A stretch of DNA of 38,155 nucleotides from Verrucomicrobiota bacterium (GCA_003220055.1 QHRF01000055.1:1-38155), one strand, 5' to 3'; counted from the first letter of the stretch, positions 1 through 8,350 are shown. Notes: generated from the letters alone by a model not told the origin. Program-made: numbers and translations.

Positions 1-1106
1 CATTCCAACTTGATCACGACTTTGCCGCGAGCGTGCCCTTGTTCCAGGTAGCGCAGAGCATCAGCGGTCTCATTCAATTTGTAGGTCCGATCGATCACCG
101 GCGTTATCTTTCCCGACTGCATCAGATCGGCCAGCAACGTCATGTCCTGTTTGTTGAATTGCGCGATGTAGGCGACGAACTTTTGGCTGACGAACCGTGA
201 CCGCACATACGCGTTCAGCTCGCCGGCCAAGCGCATCGCAATACCGTCGCGCCATCCTGCTCCGCCCACTCCGGCCATGACGCAGATGCCATTCGGATTC
301 AAAATGCGCCGGCGCTCGGAGAACGAATGGTTCCCAATGAGATCGAAGATTAGATCGTAGCGTTGATCAGTCTTGGTGAAATCTTCCTTGGTGTAGTCGA
401 TGACGTGGTCGGCGCCGATTGAGCGGACAAGATCGACATTGCGGGTGCTGCATATGCCGGTCACTTCCGTGCCGAACGATTTGGCGATTTGCACCGCGAA
501 TGTGCCTACGCCGCCTGAAGCACCGTTGACCAAGACCCTTTGCCCGGGCTGAATTTTTCCTTTGTCGCGGAGTCCCTGCAGCGCTGTGATTGCCGCCACC
601 GGGACAGCAGCGGCTTGCTCGAATGTCATGTTCGCCGGTTTCAACACAACTGATCGATCCGCCAGAACACAGACGTACTCGGCGATTGCGCCGGTTTTTC
701 CGCCGAATACTTCGTCGCCGGGTTTGAACTGCGTGACGTTTTTGCCAACTGCTTCAACCGTTCCGGCGTAATCGACGCCCAGCCGAGTGTCCTTCGGTTT
801 GCGCATTCCAGAGATCGGCCGCAAGAGCCACAAGCCGCGAATGGTGAGGTCGAGTGGATTTACGGAAGCAGCGCGAACTCTGACCAGGACTTGGTTGTCT
901 GCTGGAGTTGGCTTTTCCACGTCAACCAGCGTGAGAACTTCGGGTCCCCCATACTCACAATGGGTAATGGCTTTCATCGGATTCGCTGGAGCACCGGTGT
1001 TGCGCTCGCACTCATTCGTTGACGTCCAGTATGCGATGAATAACCAAACCACGAGCGCCAGAAGAATTACGCTCGCAGACCATTTTAATACTCGTTTTAC
1101 CTTCAC
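1..1106 (-). CDS. Membrane-anchored quinone-oxidoreductase-like MDR enzyme, copy 1 (cut at window edge)
   Basis: I translated this by hand: an uninterrupted frame runs from a GTG at 1106 to the left edge and ends ...KVVIKLE plus the bases TG. The missing base is probably the A of a TGA stop, since the paralogue next door ends at the same residue. About 368 residues are present. A Lys-rich N-terminus leads into a membrane segment (about 10-26), a short linker with Cys33, then Met44, where ordinary family members begin. A GroES-like domain and a Rossmann domain with the NGASGGVG nucleotide-binding motif follow. The family (medium-chain dehydrogenases, zeta-crystallin type) reduces quinones or enones with NADPH; the substrate here is unknown. 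The start lies 4 nt after the stop of copy 2, and no good Shine-Dalgarno is visible, so translational coupling is likely. By eye about two thirds of residues match copy 2. Confidence 0.88.
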   Translation of the reverse strand, partial: MKVKRVLKWSASVILLALVVWLFIAYWTSTNECERNTGAPANPMKAITHCEYGGPEVLTLVDVEKPTPADNQVLVRVRAASVNPLDLTIRGLWLLRPISGMRKPKDTRLGVDYAGTVEAVGKNVTQFKPGDEVFGGKTGAIAEYVCVLADRSVVLKPANMTFEQAAAVPVAAITALQGLRDKGKIQPGQRVLVNGASGGVGTFAVQIAKSFGTEVTGICSTRNVDLVRSIGADHVIDYTKEDFTKTDQRYDLIFDLIGNHSFSERRRILNPNGICVMAGVGGAGWRDGIAMRLAGELNAYVRSRFVSQKFVAYIAQFNKQDMTLLADLMQSGKITPVIDRTYKLNETADALRYLEQGHARGKVVIKLE

Positions 1107-1110
1107 AGAA

Positions 1111-2220
1111 TTATTCCACAGTGATTGCGATTTTGCCTCGAGCGTGTCCTTCTTCGAAATACCGCATCGCCTCCGCGGTCTCGCTCAACTTGTAAGTCCG
1201 GTCGATGACGGGTGTCACCTTCCCCGTTTGCATGAAATCGCTCAACAACCTCAGATCCTCTTTGTCCAGTTTCGTAACGTACGTGACGAACTTCTGACGG
1301 ACGAACCGCGACAAAAGATTCGCTTTGAAATTCCCAACTATGCGCCCCCACGTTTCCGGGTGCAGCCCTGCTCCTCCGATTCCGGCAAGGACGCAGACGC
1401 CATTCGGAGTTAACACACGCCGGCGATCGGAGAAGGAGTGGTTGCTAACGTTATCAAAAATCACGTCGTAGCGCTGGTCACCTTTGGTGAAATCCTCTTT
1501 GGTGTAGTCAATGACGTGATCTGCGCCGATTGATCGGACAAGATCCACTTTTCCCGTACTGCATACGCCCGTTACCTCTGCGCCGAATGACTTCGCTATC
1601 TGGACAGCGAAAGTGCCCACGCCTCCCGTTGCGCCGTTGATCAGGACCTTTTGCCCCGGCTGAATGTTAGCTTGGCGAAGACCCTGCAAGGCGGTGAATC
1701 CCGCCCAAGCTACAGAGCCCGCTTGTTCAAACGTCACATTAGCTGGCTTAACAACCAATGCTCGCTCGCGAGCACACGCATACTCCGCAATAGAGGGACG
1801 AGCCACGCCAAAGACTTCGTCGCCCGCTTTGAACAGCGTCACGTTTTTGCCAATCGCTTCAACCTGGCCGGCCACATCGGTCCCTAGCCGTGTCTTCTCT
1901 GGTTTGCGCAGCCCGGACATCAGGCGAAGCGGCCACGGCCCTCGCATCACGCCCGGATCAATAAAATTGAGGGAAGCCGCGCGAACTTTGATCAAGACTT
2001 GATTATCGTTCGGAACAGGCTTTTCAACGTCTACCAGCGTAAGAACCTCGGGGCCCCCATACTCGCAGTATACAATCGCTTTCATGGGATGAGTCGGAGT
2101 AGTCCTGTGATCGCAATCGTTAGTCGATCTCCAATAGGCGAAGAACCCCAACAGGAACGCCAGGATCAACCCGACCAAAATCGCGCGCGTGATCCACTTT
2201 AGAATAAGCTTTATTTTCAT
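1111..2220 (-). CDS. Membrane-anchored quinone-oxidoreductase-like MDR enzyme, copy 2
   Basis: This 369-residue protein is a medium-chain NAD(P)-dependent dehydrogenase of the quinone-oxidoreductase group. Residues about 9-29 are a strong membrane segment preceded by Lys/Arg. A linker (30-45) holds Cys36, which has a counterpart in copy 1. Met46 starts the part that normal family members have (MKAIVYCEYGGPEVL). The Rossmann motif NGATGGVG is at 195-202. I see no zinc-ligand cluster. ATG at 2220 is chosen because the anchor is conserved in both copies. It sits 15 nt after the DUF4386 gene, so the three genes are probably one transcript. By the positive-inside rule the catalytic domain would face the periplasm, which is odd for an NAD(P) enzyme. 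The family call is firm; topology and substrate are inferred. Confidence 0.92.
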   Translation of the reverse strand: MKIKLILKWITRAILVGLILAFLLGFFAYWRSTNDCDHRTTPTHPMKAIVYCEYGGPEVLTLVDVEKPVPNDNQVLIKVRAASLNFIDPGVMRGPWPLRLMSGLRKPEKTRLGTDVAGQVEAIGKNVTLFKAGDEVFGVARPSIAEYACARERALVVKPANVTFEQAGSVAWAGFTALQGLRQANIQPGQKVLINGATGGVGTFAVQIAKSFGAEVTGVCSTGKVDLVRSIGADHVIDYTKEDFTKGDQRYDVIFDNVSNHSFSDRRRVLTPNGVCVLAGIGGAGLHPETWGRIVGNFKANLLSRFVRQKFVTYVTKLDKEDLRLLSDFMQTGKVTPVIDRTYKLSETAEAMRYFEEGHARGKIAITVE

Positions 2221-2235
2221 CGGCCTAACGAAAGA

Positions 2236-2949
2236 TCAGGCTGCGGCCGGCTGAAGCGCGCTTGAAGGAGCTGTTGGCACCTTGGCGCCCTTGATCAGAA
2301 GCCAGAGCATGATCGCGAGTTCTCCAAACAGAACTGGCTGCGCCCATTTGAACGCGGCTTCGTAGTAATCTGGAAAGAATAACGCCGTCACGCTCAGAGC
2401 CACGTAGCCGACACAGTTGATCATGAGCCAGACACCGATGAACCGCGGCAGAAAACCGGAGCGAAAGACGAGAAGCCCAAAGGGAAACAGCCACAACCCC
2501 CAAAATATCTCGTTGATCAAGATCCCTCGACTGTGCAGACGAACAAACAACATCCCGAGTGCGTCGCGCTGTGGTTTGTCGAAGACCGTAAGGAAATCCG
2601 CGCCGCGGAAGAGAGTCAGCGCGGCAATGTTGTTAAGTGTGTTGAGAAATCCTACCGCGGCCGAAACCAAAACGAACGCAACCATTAAACCAGCCCAAGT
2701 CTTACTGACACCGCTGAGCAACTTATAGAGAGCGATTCCGAGGCAGATGAAAATCACCGCCCCAATGAGATCGGCCAGAATCGCGAGACGAAACATGGTC
2801 TCGTGCGCAAGGATATTATCGGCAGTGGCGGCTGCGTTGCCGCGCATGATCAGTTTATTCGGAACATAAATCAGGGCGAAAGGGCCAGTGATTACCATCG
2901 ACAGATAGATGGCGCCGGCGATCCGCGCGGATTTCTTGAGTGGATGCAT
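2236..2949 (-). CDS. DUF4386 family membrane protein
   Basis: The 237-residue product is hydrophobic, with about six predicted membrane segments starting near residues 12, 52, 86, 140, 168 and 200. The N-terminal pattern KKSARIAGAIYL and the later NEIFWGLWLFPFGLLV stretch fit the DUF4386 family, whose function is not known. The start is well supported: an AAAGGAG ribosome site lies a few bases upstream of ATG 2949. It is 39 nt downstream of the ABC permease and 15 nt upstream of the first oxidoreductase, so it could belong to the GntR-controlled transcript or start its own. The C-terminus is a short Ala/Pro tail. No catalytic motif was seen. Confidence 0.85.
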   Translation of the reverse strand: MHPLKKSARIAGAIYLSMVITGPFALIYVPNKLIMRGNAAATADNILAHETMFRLAILADLIGAVIFICLGIALYKLLSGVSKTWAGLMVAFVLVSAAVGFLNTLNNIAALTLFRGADFLTVFDKPQRDALGMLFVRLHSRGILINEIFWGLWLFPFGLLVFRSGFLPRFIGVWLMINCVGYVALSVTALFFPDYYEAAFKWAQPVLFGELAIMLWLLIKGAKVPTAPSSALQPAAA

Positions 2950-2988
2950 GGGTTTTTCTCCTTTGTGGGTTGTTAGACGTCAGATTGA

Positions 2989-3897
2989 TCAAAGTGGTCC
3001 GCGATAACGGCGCAGCCGGACCGCCGCGATGATGAATGCCGCGGCGAATACCAATCCGAGCCAGAGACCCGGACTGCTCAAGTATCGCCCTGGAGTGAGT
3101 CGTGGAATTGTGTGGGCGCTGAATTCAAACGCTTCCGGCGCGAATCCCAGTAAACGATCTTTCAACATCGACGCGAAGTGCGACGTATTGAAGGTGATCT
3201 TCTCGAAGAAGGCGATTCCAAGCAACGGCAAGACCGCCCAAAGAAATGTCGCCCGTCGCACCCAGCCTGAAACCAGTAACGCCCAGCCGTAAATCGGCGC
3301 GTGCCAGAGCGCGATCGCGATTAGGCCGTAAAGCAGGACGAGCGACTGTTGAAGCAAGTTAAAATTTGCCCAGGTCGTTGCGGCAAGGCCGCTCGGCAGC
3401 AATGCCGCAGTGCTGATCAGCAGCATCATGAATTGCGTAGCGACAATGACCGCAAAACTGACCAGCGGCAGAACGACCAGCGAGACGCTCACTTTGGAAA
3501 GCACAGTCGTGAGATCGGAAACCGGCAGCGATTTCCAAAAGAGGATGCTTCGCTCGCGCCGTTCGCCGTGCAACGCGTCCAGACAGTAAAACACTCCGAT
3601 GATAAACGCGGTGAAGATCAACATCACCGCCACGATGTCGTACGGCAGCTCGATCGCAGCTCGCCGACGAGCTGGATCCAGCAACAACGCATTTTGCCTC
3701 CGACCCGGCAGATGAAAGGAACCGACGAAGGAGCCAAACAAAATGATGGCGGAGACGATCGACGGCGCGATGTAGATCGAATGGTTTTCCCACAATTCAC
3801 GCCATACCGACCAGTAGAATGGCCTGGTCGGCGGCATAGCGGCGGTTCCCTGCGACTGGTTAGGCGATTCGGGCGCGGTGTTTGATGGAGTATTCAC
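2989..3897 (-). CDS. ABC-2 type transporter permease
   Basis: A 302-residue inner-membrane protein with an N-terminal soluble Pro/Ser/Thr-rich stretch (1-25), a first membrane helix near 44-62, then helices around 90-112, 135-160, 185-215, 222-240 and 278-292. The segment ERSILFWKSLPVSDL is typical of ABC-2 permeases that pair with GntR-regulated ATPases. The start is a GTG at 3897 that overlaps the ATPase stop by four bases (GTGA), so the two are translationally coupled. It would form the membrane half of an exporter with the ATPase upstream. The substrate cannot be read from sequence; related YtrA-linked systems are induced by cell-envelope stress. Confidence 0.9.
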   Translation of the reverse strand: MNTPSNTAPESPNQSQGTAAMPPTRPFYWSVWRELWENHSIYIAPSIVSAIILFGSFVGSFHLPGRRQNALLLDPARRRAAIELPYDIVAVMLIFTAFIIGVFYCLDALHGERRERSILFWKSLPVSDLTTVLSKVSVSLVVLPLVSFAVIVATQFMMLLISTAALLPSGLAATTWANFNLLQQSLVLLYGLIAIALWHAPIYGWALLVSGWVRRATFLWAVLPLLGIAFFEKITFNTSHFASMLKDRLLGFAPEAFEFSAHTIPRLTPGRYLSSPGLWLGLVFAAAFIIAAVRLRRYRGPL

Positions 3898-4802
3898 CTA
3901 GCTGCTCCTTCTTGAGTTGCGCTGGCCTTGGGCAAAGGCGGCTGAGTTTCACCGGCCTTATTACTCATGACCGCGACGAACAAATCGGCGATGCTCGGCG
4001 TCCGGACGTCGCCCAGCGCGGCAAGTTGGCCACGATCGGCATTCTCAAATAGCATGACGCTGCGACTGAAAACTTGCCGCTCGTGCAGAGGCTTGAGCGA
4101 TCGAGCTCCGGCGACATGGTCCGGGTGCACCATCACTTCCACATAGCGCGACTCAAATTCTTCCATGCTGCATTCGAGCACGATGCGACCACGGTTGATG
4201 AACATGAGGTCGGTCAGGACATCCTGGATCTCTTCCACCTGATGCGTCGTCACGACGATGGTGCGATTGCGATCGAAGTAATCGTTTAGCAGTGAATCGT
4301 AGAATTGTTTGCGATAGAGGATGTCGAGCCCAAGCGTCGGCTCGTCCAGCACCAGCAATTTTGCATCAATCGCCATGACAACAGCGAGGTGCAACTGGGC
4401 CACCATGCCTTTCGACAATTGCCGAACCTTGCTCGTGTGCTTGATCGTCGTCTTTGCCAGAAAACCTTCCGCCTTCGCGCGATCGAATTTCGGATGAACA
4501 CCGGCAACGTAATCGAGCAATTGCGTAACCCGAATCCAGCGCGGCAGCACCGCGACATCGGCAATGAATGAGACGTCGCGCATGAGCTCTTCGCGCGCAT
4601 TCCAAGGATCGCGACCGAGCACCGTCAAATTTCCTTCGTATGAAGTAAGTCCAAGGATCGCGTTGAGCGCGGTGGTCTTGCCGGCTCCGTTCGGACCGAT
4701 GAGGCCGAGGATCCGGCCTTCTTTGACGCGAAGATCGACATTATCCAGCGCGACGGTTGTGCCGAAAACTTTACGGAGCCCGTGTGCTTCTATTGTTGCC
4801 AT
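3894..4802 (-). CDS. ABC transporter ATP-binding protein
   Basis: A 302-residue ATPase subunit. Walker A GPNGAGKT is at 36-43, Walker B LLVLDEP at 149-155 and the H-loop His at 187. The signature motif reads LSKGM instead of LSGGQ, a common variant in GntR/YtrA-linked ATPases. A C-terminal extension after about 210 is variable, as in DrrA/NatA-type proteins. I start at ATG 4802. The frame is open 57 bases further upstream, but that part lies inside the repressor gene and is low-complexity Arg-rich. An AAGGAG site lies about 12 bases before ATG 4802. It is 4 nt after the repressor stop and overlaps the permease start, so it is the centre of a three-gene operon. Confidence 0.95.
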   Translation of the reverse strand: MATIEAHGLRKVFGTTVALDNVDLRVKEGRILGLIGPNGAGKTTALNAILGLTSYEGNLTVLGRDPWNAREELMRDVSFIADVAVLPRWIRVTQLLDYVAGVHPKFDRAKAEGFLAKTTIKHTSKVRQLSKGMVAQLHLAVVMAIDAKLLVLDEPTLGLDILYRKQFYDSLLNDYFDRNRTIVVTTHQVEEIQDVLTDLMFINRGRIVLECSMEEFESRYVEVMVHPDHVAGARSLKPLHERQVFSRSVMLFENADRGQLAALGDVRTPSIADLFVAVMSNKAGETQPPLPKASATQEGAAR

Positions 4803-4806
4803 CCGG

Positions 4807-5196
4807 TTAGCGCTCCTTCCCCTTTCCCGCCTTGGAACTCCGCTTCGCCGCGGCGGCATCGAGCTCCTTTTGGGTCAGACCAAGCCGCTGAATCTTTTCC
4901 GCAACTCTCGGCCATTCGTCGGTGAGGAATTTTTGGCGTTCGCCTTTGAGCAACAGATCACGCGCACCGGTTTTAACGAACATGCCCAGACCTCGCTTCA
5001 TCTCGACCAGCTCCTCATCGACCAATTGTTGGTAAGCCTTCAGAACCGTGAGCGGATTGACTCGAAATTCGGATGCGACATTGCGCACCGATGGCAGCGG
5101 ATCGCCTTCTTTAAGCACGCCGTCGAGAATCATATGGACGCCACGATCGCGAAGCTGCCGATAAATCGGCTGACTATCGTTCCATTCACGACTCAT
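4807..5196 (-). CDS. GntR family transcriptional regulator, YtrA-like
   Basis: The product is a small (129-residue) regulator with an N-terminal winged helix (about 10-75; QPIYRQL, LPSVRNVASEFRVNPLTVLKAYQQL) and only a short C-terminal helical tail. This is the YtrA layout, without a large ligand-binding domain. I prefer ATG 5196; a GTG at 5217 would add seven residues. The first gene of an ABC operon, it should bind the palindrome at 5233-5254 and repress itself and the transporter. The C-terminus is Lys-rich. The effector is unknown; relatives respond to cell-wall antibiotics or membrane stress. Confidence 0.93.
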   Translation of the reverse strand: MSREWNDSQPIYRQLRDRGVHMILDGVLKEGDPLPSVRNVASEFRVNPLTVLKAYQQLVDEELVEMKRGLGMFVKTGARDLLLKGERQKFLTDEWPRVAEKIQRLGLTQKELDAAAAKRSSKAGKGKER

Positions 5197-5232
5197 CCCT
5201 GTGTTCCCAATGGCCACTGCGTTTCATGTACG

Positions 5233-5254
5233 GTGTTATAGTGAACTATAACAC
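5233..5254. promoter_or_regulatory. Palindromic operator of the GntR-ABC operon
   Basis: Ten-base arms GTGTTATAGT and ACTATAACAC are perfect reverse complements separated by GA. The palindrome sits 36-57 bases upstream of the repressor ATG and contains TATAGT and TATAAC, which could overlap the -10 element. Position and symmetry fit autoregulation by the adjacent YtrA-like repressor. The symmetry is seen directly; the role is inferred. Confidence 0.85.
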
Positions 5255-5313
5255 TACCTCACGCGCAAGCCTTTTTTGGAAATTTTTCCCAGAGTGCGCG
5301 CGTTATCCCAAAA

Positions 5314-5718
5314 TCAGCGCGTCGACGACGCGATCTCGTCCAGATCATAGGTCGTGATCTCGAGTTTGTGGCCATCGGGATCGGAGAAGTAGATGGAGTT
5401 CGAGATTTCGTGGTCCTGAAATTCGAAATGAATCCCCCGCTGTTTCAACTCCTCTTGAGCGGCTAGAAAACTCTTTCGAGTCGCGCGAAAAGCTAAATGA
5501 AGTATTTGAACGCCGCTGTGCGCGGACGTTGCCGTTTCTTCTTTTGATCGAACCGGAAATAACGCGATCGAAGTGGTACCTTTCCCGATAAAAACGGGAA
5601 TGCCGTCCCACATTCCTTCGTAGCGCCGCTTGAACCCAAGAACGTCGATGTACCAATTGGCCGCGGCCTCCACATCGCGAACCGACATGGCGACGTGATC
5701 GATTCCCTCCAGTTCCAT
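5314..5718 (-). CDS. VOC (glyoxalase/bleomycin-resistance fold) protein
   Basis: A 134-residue single-domain protein of the vicinal oxygen chelate superfamily. The N-terminal IDHVAMSV motif gives His8, ILHLAF gives His74 and DPDGHKLEI gives Glu120, the usual metal-ligand positions. The paired beta-alpha-beta-beta-beta modules are recognisable. Members include glyoxalase I, fosfomycin-resistance enzymes and dioxygenases, so the reaction cannot be assigned. I start at ATG 5718, because the alternative GTG at 5733 lies inside the inverted-repeat element at 5720-5817. The gene stands alone, divergent from the nucleotidase gene. Confidence 0.88.
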   Translation of the reverse strand: MELEGIDHVAMSVRDVEAAANWYIDVLGFKRRYEGMWDGIPVFIGKGTTSIALFPVRSKEETATSAHSGVQILHLAFRATRKSFLAAQEELKQRGIHFEFQDHEISNSIYFSDPDGHKLEITTYDLDEIASSTR

Positions 5719-5719
5719 G

Positions 5720-5817
5720 AAGACAGAATGCACAAAATTTACAGAATTAAAACCGGTTAAAGAACGACAAACAGGCCGAACGATTAACCATTTTGTGAAT
5801 CCTGTTGATTCTGTCTT
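5720..5817. repeat. Intergenic inverted-repeat element, AGACAG[A/G]AT family, copy 1
   Basis: Perfect 10-base inverted ends AAGACAGAAT (5720-5729) and ATTCTGTCTT (5808-5817) enclose a 78-base AT-richer core. The right part contains AATCCTGTTGATTCTGTCT, which resembles the ends of the element at 23661-23722. It fills most of the gap between the divergent VOC and nucleotidase genes. It looks like a decayed non-coding mobile palindrome; whether it acts as promoter or terminator is unknown. Confidence 0.6.
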
Positions 5818-5882
5818 TTCTTGTTCCGATTCAGTGGAAAATGAAATTGTTTCTCGACGCAGATGTTGATATGTCGATGTAA

Positions 5883-7496
5883 GTGAGTTCCCCCACTCGC
5901 CGCGCCTTTCTTAAAACGATCGGGCAAGCCGGTTTGTTTTGCGCGACGCCGGGAATTGCGCGCGCGGCGGCTGCCCTGAATGAAGACATCGTCCAAATCT
6001 CAATCCTTCACACGACCGACCTCCACGGACACATTTTGCCCACTACCGATTACCAGGGCAACGCCGATCTCGGCGGGTTTGCGCGCTGCGTTACTCAAAT
6101 CCGGCGATGGCGACGCCAGAATCGAAATTCGATCTTGATCGACATCGGCGATGTCTACCAGGGCACCGATGTCAGCTTGCGAACGAACGGCGCGCTCATG
6201 ATCGATCTCTTCAATTATTTGAAATACGACGCCTGGATCGTCGGCAATCACGAATTCGATTGGGGCGTGGAGCCGTTCATGAACGCGCTGACAAAATCCA
6301 AAATGCCGGTGGTGGCAGCGAACATGTCGAGGGAAGGAAAATCCAGCGGCGAAATTTTGGATTCGGGAAATCCATTCGCAAAAGTTCGGCCTTATATCTT
6401 GAAGGAAATCGATGGGATCAAAATCGCCATTATCGGGGTGACGACGCCGGGAATGCCGTTTTGGTTTCGCCCGGAATTTATCCGCGGCTTCGATTTTGAA
6501 TACTCGGTGGAACCAGTCCGCCGCGCGATCACGAAGGCGAAGAGTGACGGGGCAGAGGCGATTGTGCTGGCAGGTCATATGGGCTTGAAACCGCGCAGCG
6601 GCGGGGATGATTTCGCCAATACCGTCGTCGCGTTAACCGCGGAGTTTCCTAAAGCCGCGGCATTTATTGCCGGCCACACGCACCAAACAATTCCGAGCCG
6701 TCTTACGAACGGCGTGCTTCTGACCCAGGCCGATCATTTCGGCATTCACGTCGGACGGCTCGATCTCACATTCGACCGCGCTTCAAAAAAATTATTGCGC
6801 CGCGAATCGAGATGCGAACGGATGAACAATCGCGTTGGTCTCGATCATGTCGTCCTTTCACGCGCCAAACCGCATCTCGATGAATCCGCTAGTGCCCTTG
6901 CCCAACCAATCGGTACTTTGGCGGAAACGCTTCACGTGCGCGGTCGTCCAGGTCAACCGAGCGATGTCGAAGCGCTGATCGGGGCAGCCATTTCGGAAGC
7001 GTTACGAGAACGCGGCACGGCTGTGGATGGCGCTATGCACGGCGTTTTCGATGAGAAGAACAACTTTGTAGCCGGTCCGAAAACCATCAATGACATTTGG
7101 GGCCTCATTCCTTTTGAAAATTATCTCGTCACGGCACAGCTCACACCCGAGGAGATCAAAACAGTCATGGAAGAAGTTTATGCGAGCAAAGAGCCACGAA
7201 ACCTGCTCGGGTTTGAGATTGAAACCGAAGGAATTGGTTATGAACGGCGAATCACGGCCATGCGACTAGCCGATGGACGAACACTCGAGCGCGGCAAACG
7301 TTACTCGATCGCCTTCAACACCTTTGATTCACGCAGCGGCGGGCATCGCTTCATGAAGTTGCGCGCTTTGCTCGAAACGCCCGCAGCGAATTGCACATTT
7401 CATCCGGTCCAGACGCGGGACGCAATGATAGATTATTTCCGGCGTCACCAGGTCGTGCACAAGGTCGGCTCCCAAGACCAACGCGCTGCGGCTTAA
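5883..7496 (+). CDS. Tat-exported 5'-nucleotidase-like metallophosphoesterase
   Basis: The 537-residue protein begins with a twin-arginine signal (TRRAFLKT, residues 5-12) ending near ARA-AA. The metallophosphatase domain has D46/H48 (TTDLHGH), D90 (IDIGD), N122/H123 (GNHE) and later AGHMG and AGHTHQ, the full two-metal set. The C-terminal half has 5'-nucleotidase features (IPFENYLVTAQLTPEEI; FNTFDSRSGGHRF). It should hydrolyse nucleotides or other phosphomonoesters or diesters outside the cytoplasm, for phosphate or nucleoside scavenging. The GTG start at 5883 is decided by an in-frame TAA directly before it and by the need for the Arg-Arg motif. No strong ribosome site is visible. Folded export by Tat suits a metalloenzyme. 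Confidence 0.92.
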   Translation: MSSPTRRAFLKTIGQAGLFCATPGIARAAAALNEDIVQISILHTTDLHGHILPTTDYQGNADLGGFARCVTQIRRWRRQNRNSILIDIGDVYQGTDVSLRTNGALMIDLFNYLKYDAWIVGNHEFDWGVEPFMNALTKSKMPVVAANMSREGKSSGEILDSGNPFAKVRPYILKEIDGIKIAIIGVTTPGMPFWFRPEFIRGFDFEYSVEPVRRAITKAKSDGAEAIVLAGHMGLKPRSGGDDFANTVVALTAEFPKAAAFIAGHTHQTIPSRLTNGVLLTQADHFGIHVGRLDLTFDRASKKLLRRESRCERMNNRVGLDHVVLSRAKPHLDESASALAQPIGTLAETLHVRGRPGQPSDVEALIGAAISEALRERGTAVDGAMHGVFDEKNNFVAGPKTINDIWGLIPFENYLVTAQLTPEEIKTVMEEVYASKEPRNLLGFEIETEGIGYERRITAMRLADGRTLERGKRYSIAFNTFDSRSGGHRFMKLRALLETPAANCTFHPVQTRDAMIDYFRRHQVVHKVGSQDQRAAA

Positions 7497-7520
7497 ATTT
7501 ACTCGAGATTACGGTTGAAA

Positions 7521-8309
7521 ATGGCCGCCGTTTCGGTTGCGTATCTGCCCATGCGCGTTTTCGGCATTTCCACCGTCATTCTATTGTCGATTGTCGATCT
7601 TGGCTGGTCGCAGGTTGATGTCCCGTCGACACAGACTGCGAATTTGCCGATGTTTCGGCCGATCCTGCTCGGCCCCGGACCTGATGCCTTGATTAATCGG
7701 ATCGACTCCGCCGGCTTGATCAAACAAGGGCAAAAGGACGCGGCGATCATGTTCTCCTGCACGGTGAAAAAGACTGGTGAAGTCCTTTCCGTTTCGACCT
7801 ATCGCGGCACGCCGGATTCGAAATTGCTGGAGCAAGAGCTACTGAAAAAGTTGTCGGCGGCCGCGAATCCGAAATTTATCCCCGCAATTTACAATCGCAT
7901 GCCGGTGGACGCGATTTATTACGGAACCGTGACGTTCGCGATTGTGAACGACAAACCACGGCTGCGCATTTTCTCGAACCAGGAACGCGCCGAGCTGGTA
8001 AAAGAAAGCGATTTTATCGGACCACAGCCCTTTTACGGAGCGGACTCAAAGTTCAACGGCTTTCATTATCCGAGCAATGAAAGCGCGCCGGTGCCGGTAG
8101 ATGGGTCCGCCGAGCTGGAACTTAAAGTCGACGCGTCTGGCAATTTGCAGGATCTGAAATTGCTGAGCGAGCAACCACCGTTTCTTGGCTTCGGCGACAC
8201 CGCGTTCGAGGATCTCAGCAGGGCCAAGTTTATCCCTGCGTTCCGCAACGGAAAACCGGTGGCTTGCGACGTGAAGCTCCCGGTTTATTTCAACGTAAAG
8301 AATTTCTAG
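7521..8309 (+). CDS. Secreted protein with two TonB C-terminal-like repeats
   Basis: About 262 residues. An N-terminal hydrophobic segment (about 10-28) works as a signal peptide or anchor. Two regions share the TonB_C pattern: a beta strand, 'G-x-V/L', then 'KFIPA' and 'V..P/G..F'. One is at about 60-150 (FSCTVKKTGEVLSV ... KFIPAIYNRMPV), the other at about 195-262 (LELKVDASGNLQDL ... KFIPAFRNGKPV). The Pro-rich periplasm-spanning linker of true TonB is absent. It may be a periplasmic protein using the fold for binding rather than energy transfer. I chose ATG 7521 over a TTG six bases upstream. It lies between the nucleotidase and DNA-repair genes and shows no functional link to either. Confidence 0.72.
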   Translation: MAAVSVAYLPMRVFGISTVILLSIVDLGWSQVDVPSTQTANLPMFRPILLGPGPDALINRIDSAGLIKQGQKDAAIMFSCTVKKTGEVLSVSTYRGTPDSKLLEQELLKKLSAAANPKFIPAIYNRMPVDAIYYGTVTFAIVNDKPRLRIFSNQERAELVKESDFIGPQPFYGADSKFNGFHYPSNESAPVPVDGSAELELKVDASGNLQDLKLLSEQPPFLGFGDTAFEDLSRAKFIPAFRNGKPVACDVKLPVYFNVKNF

Positions 8310-8350
8310 CCCTTTTGCTTTTCCATCGCCGTTCGAGCGCGTCACCAGCC

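Noticed and set aside
787-1413. Open frame on the plus strand opposite the two oxidoreductase genes
   Set aside because: It is antisense to two conserved genes and its translation matches nothing recognisable; the minus-strand proteins explain the sequence.
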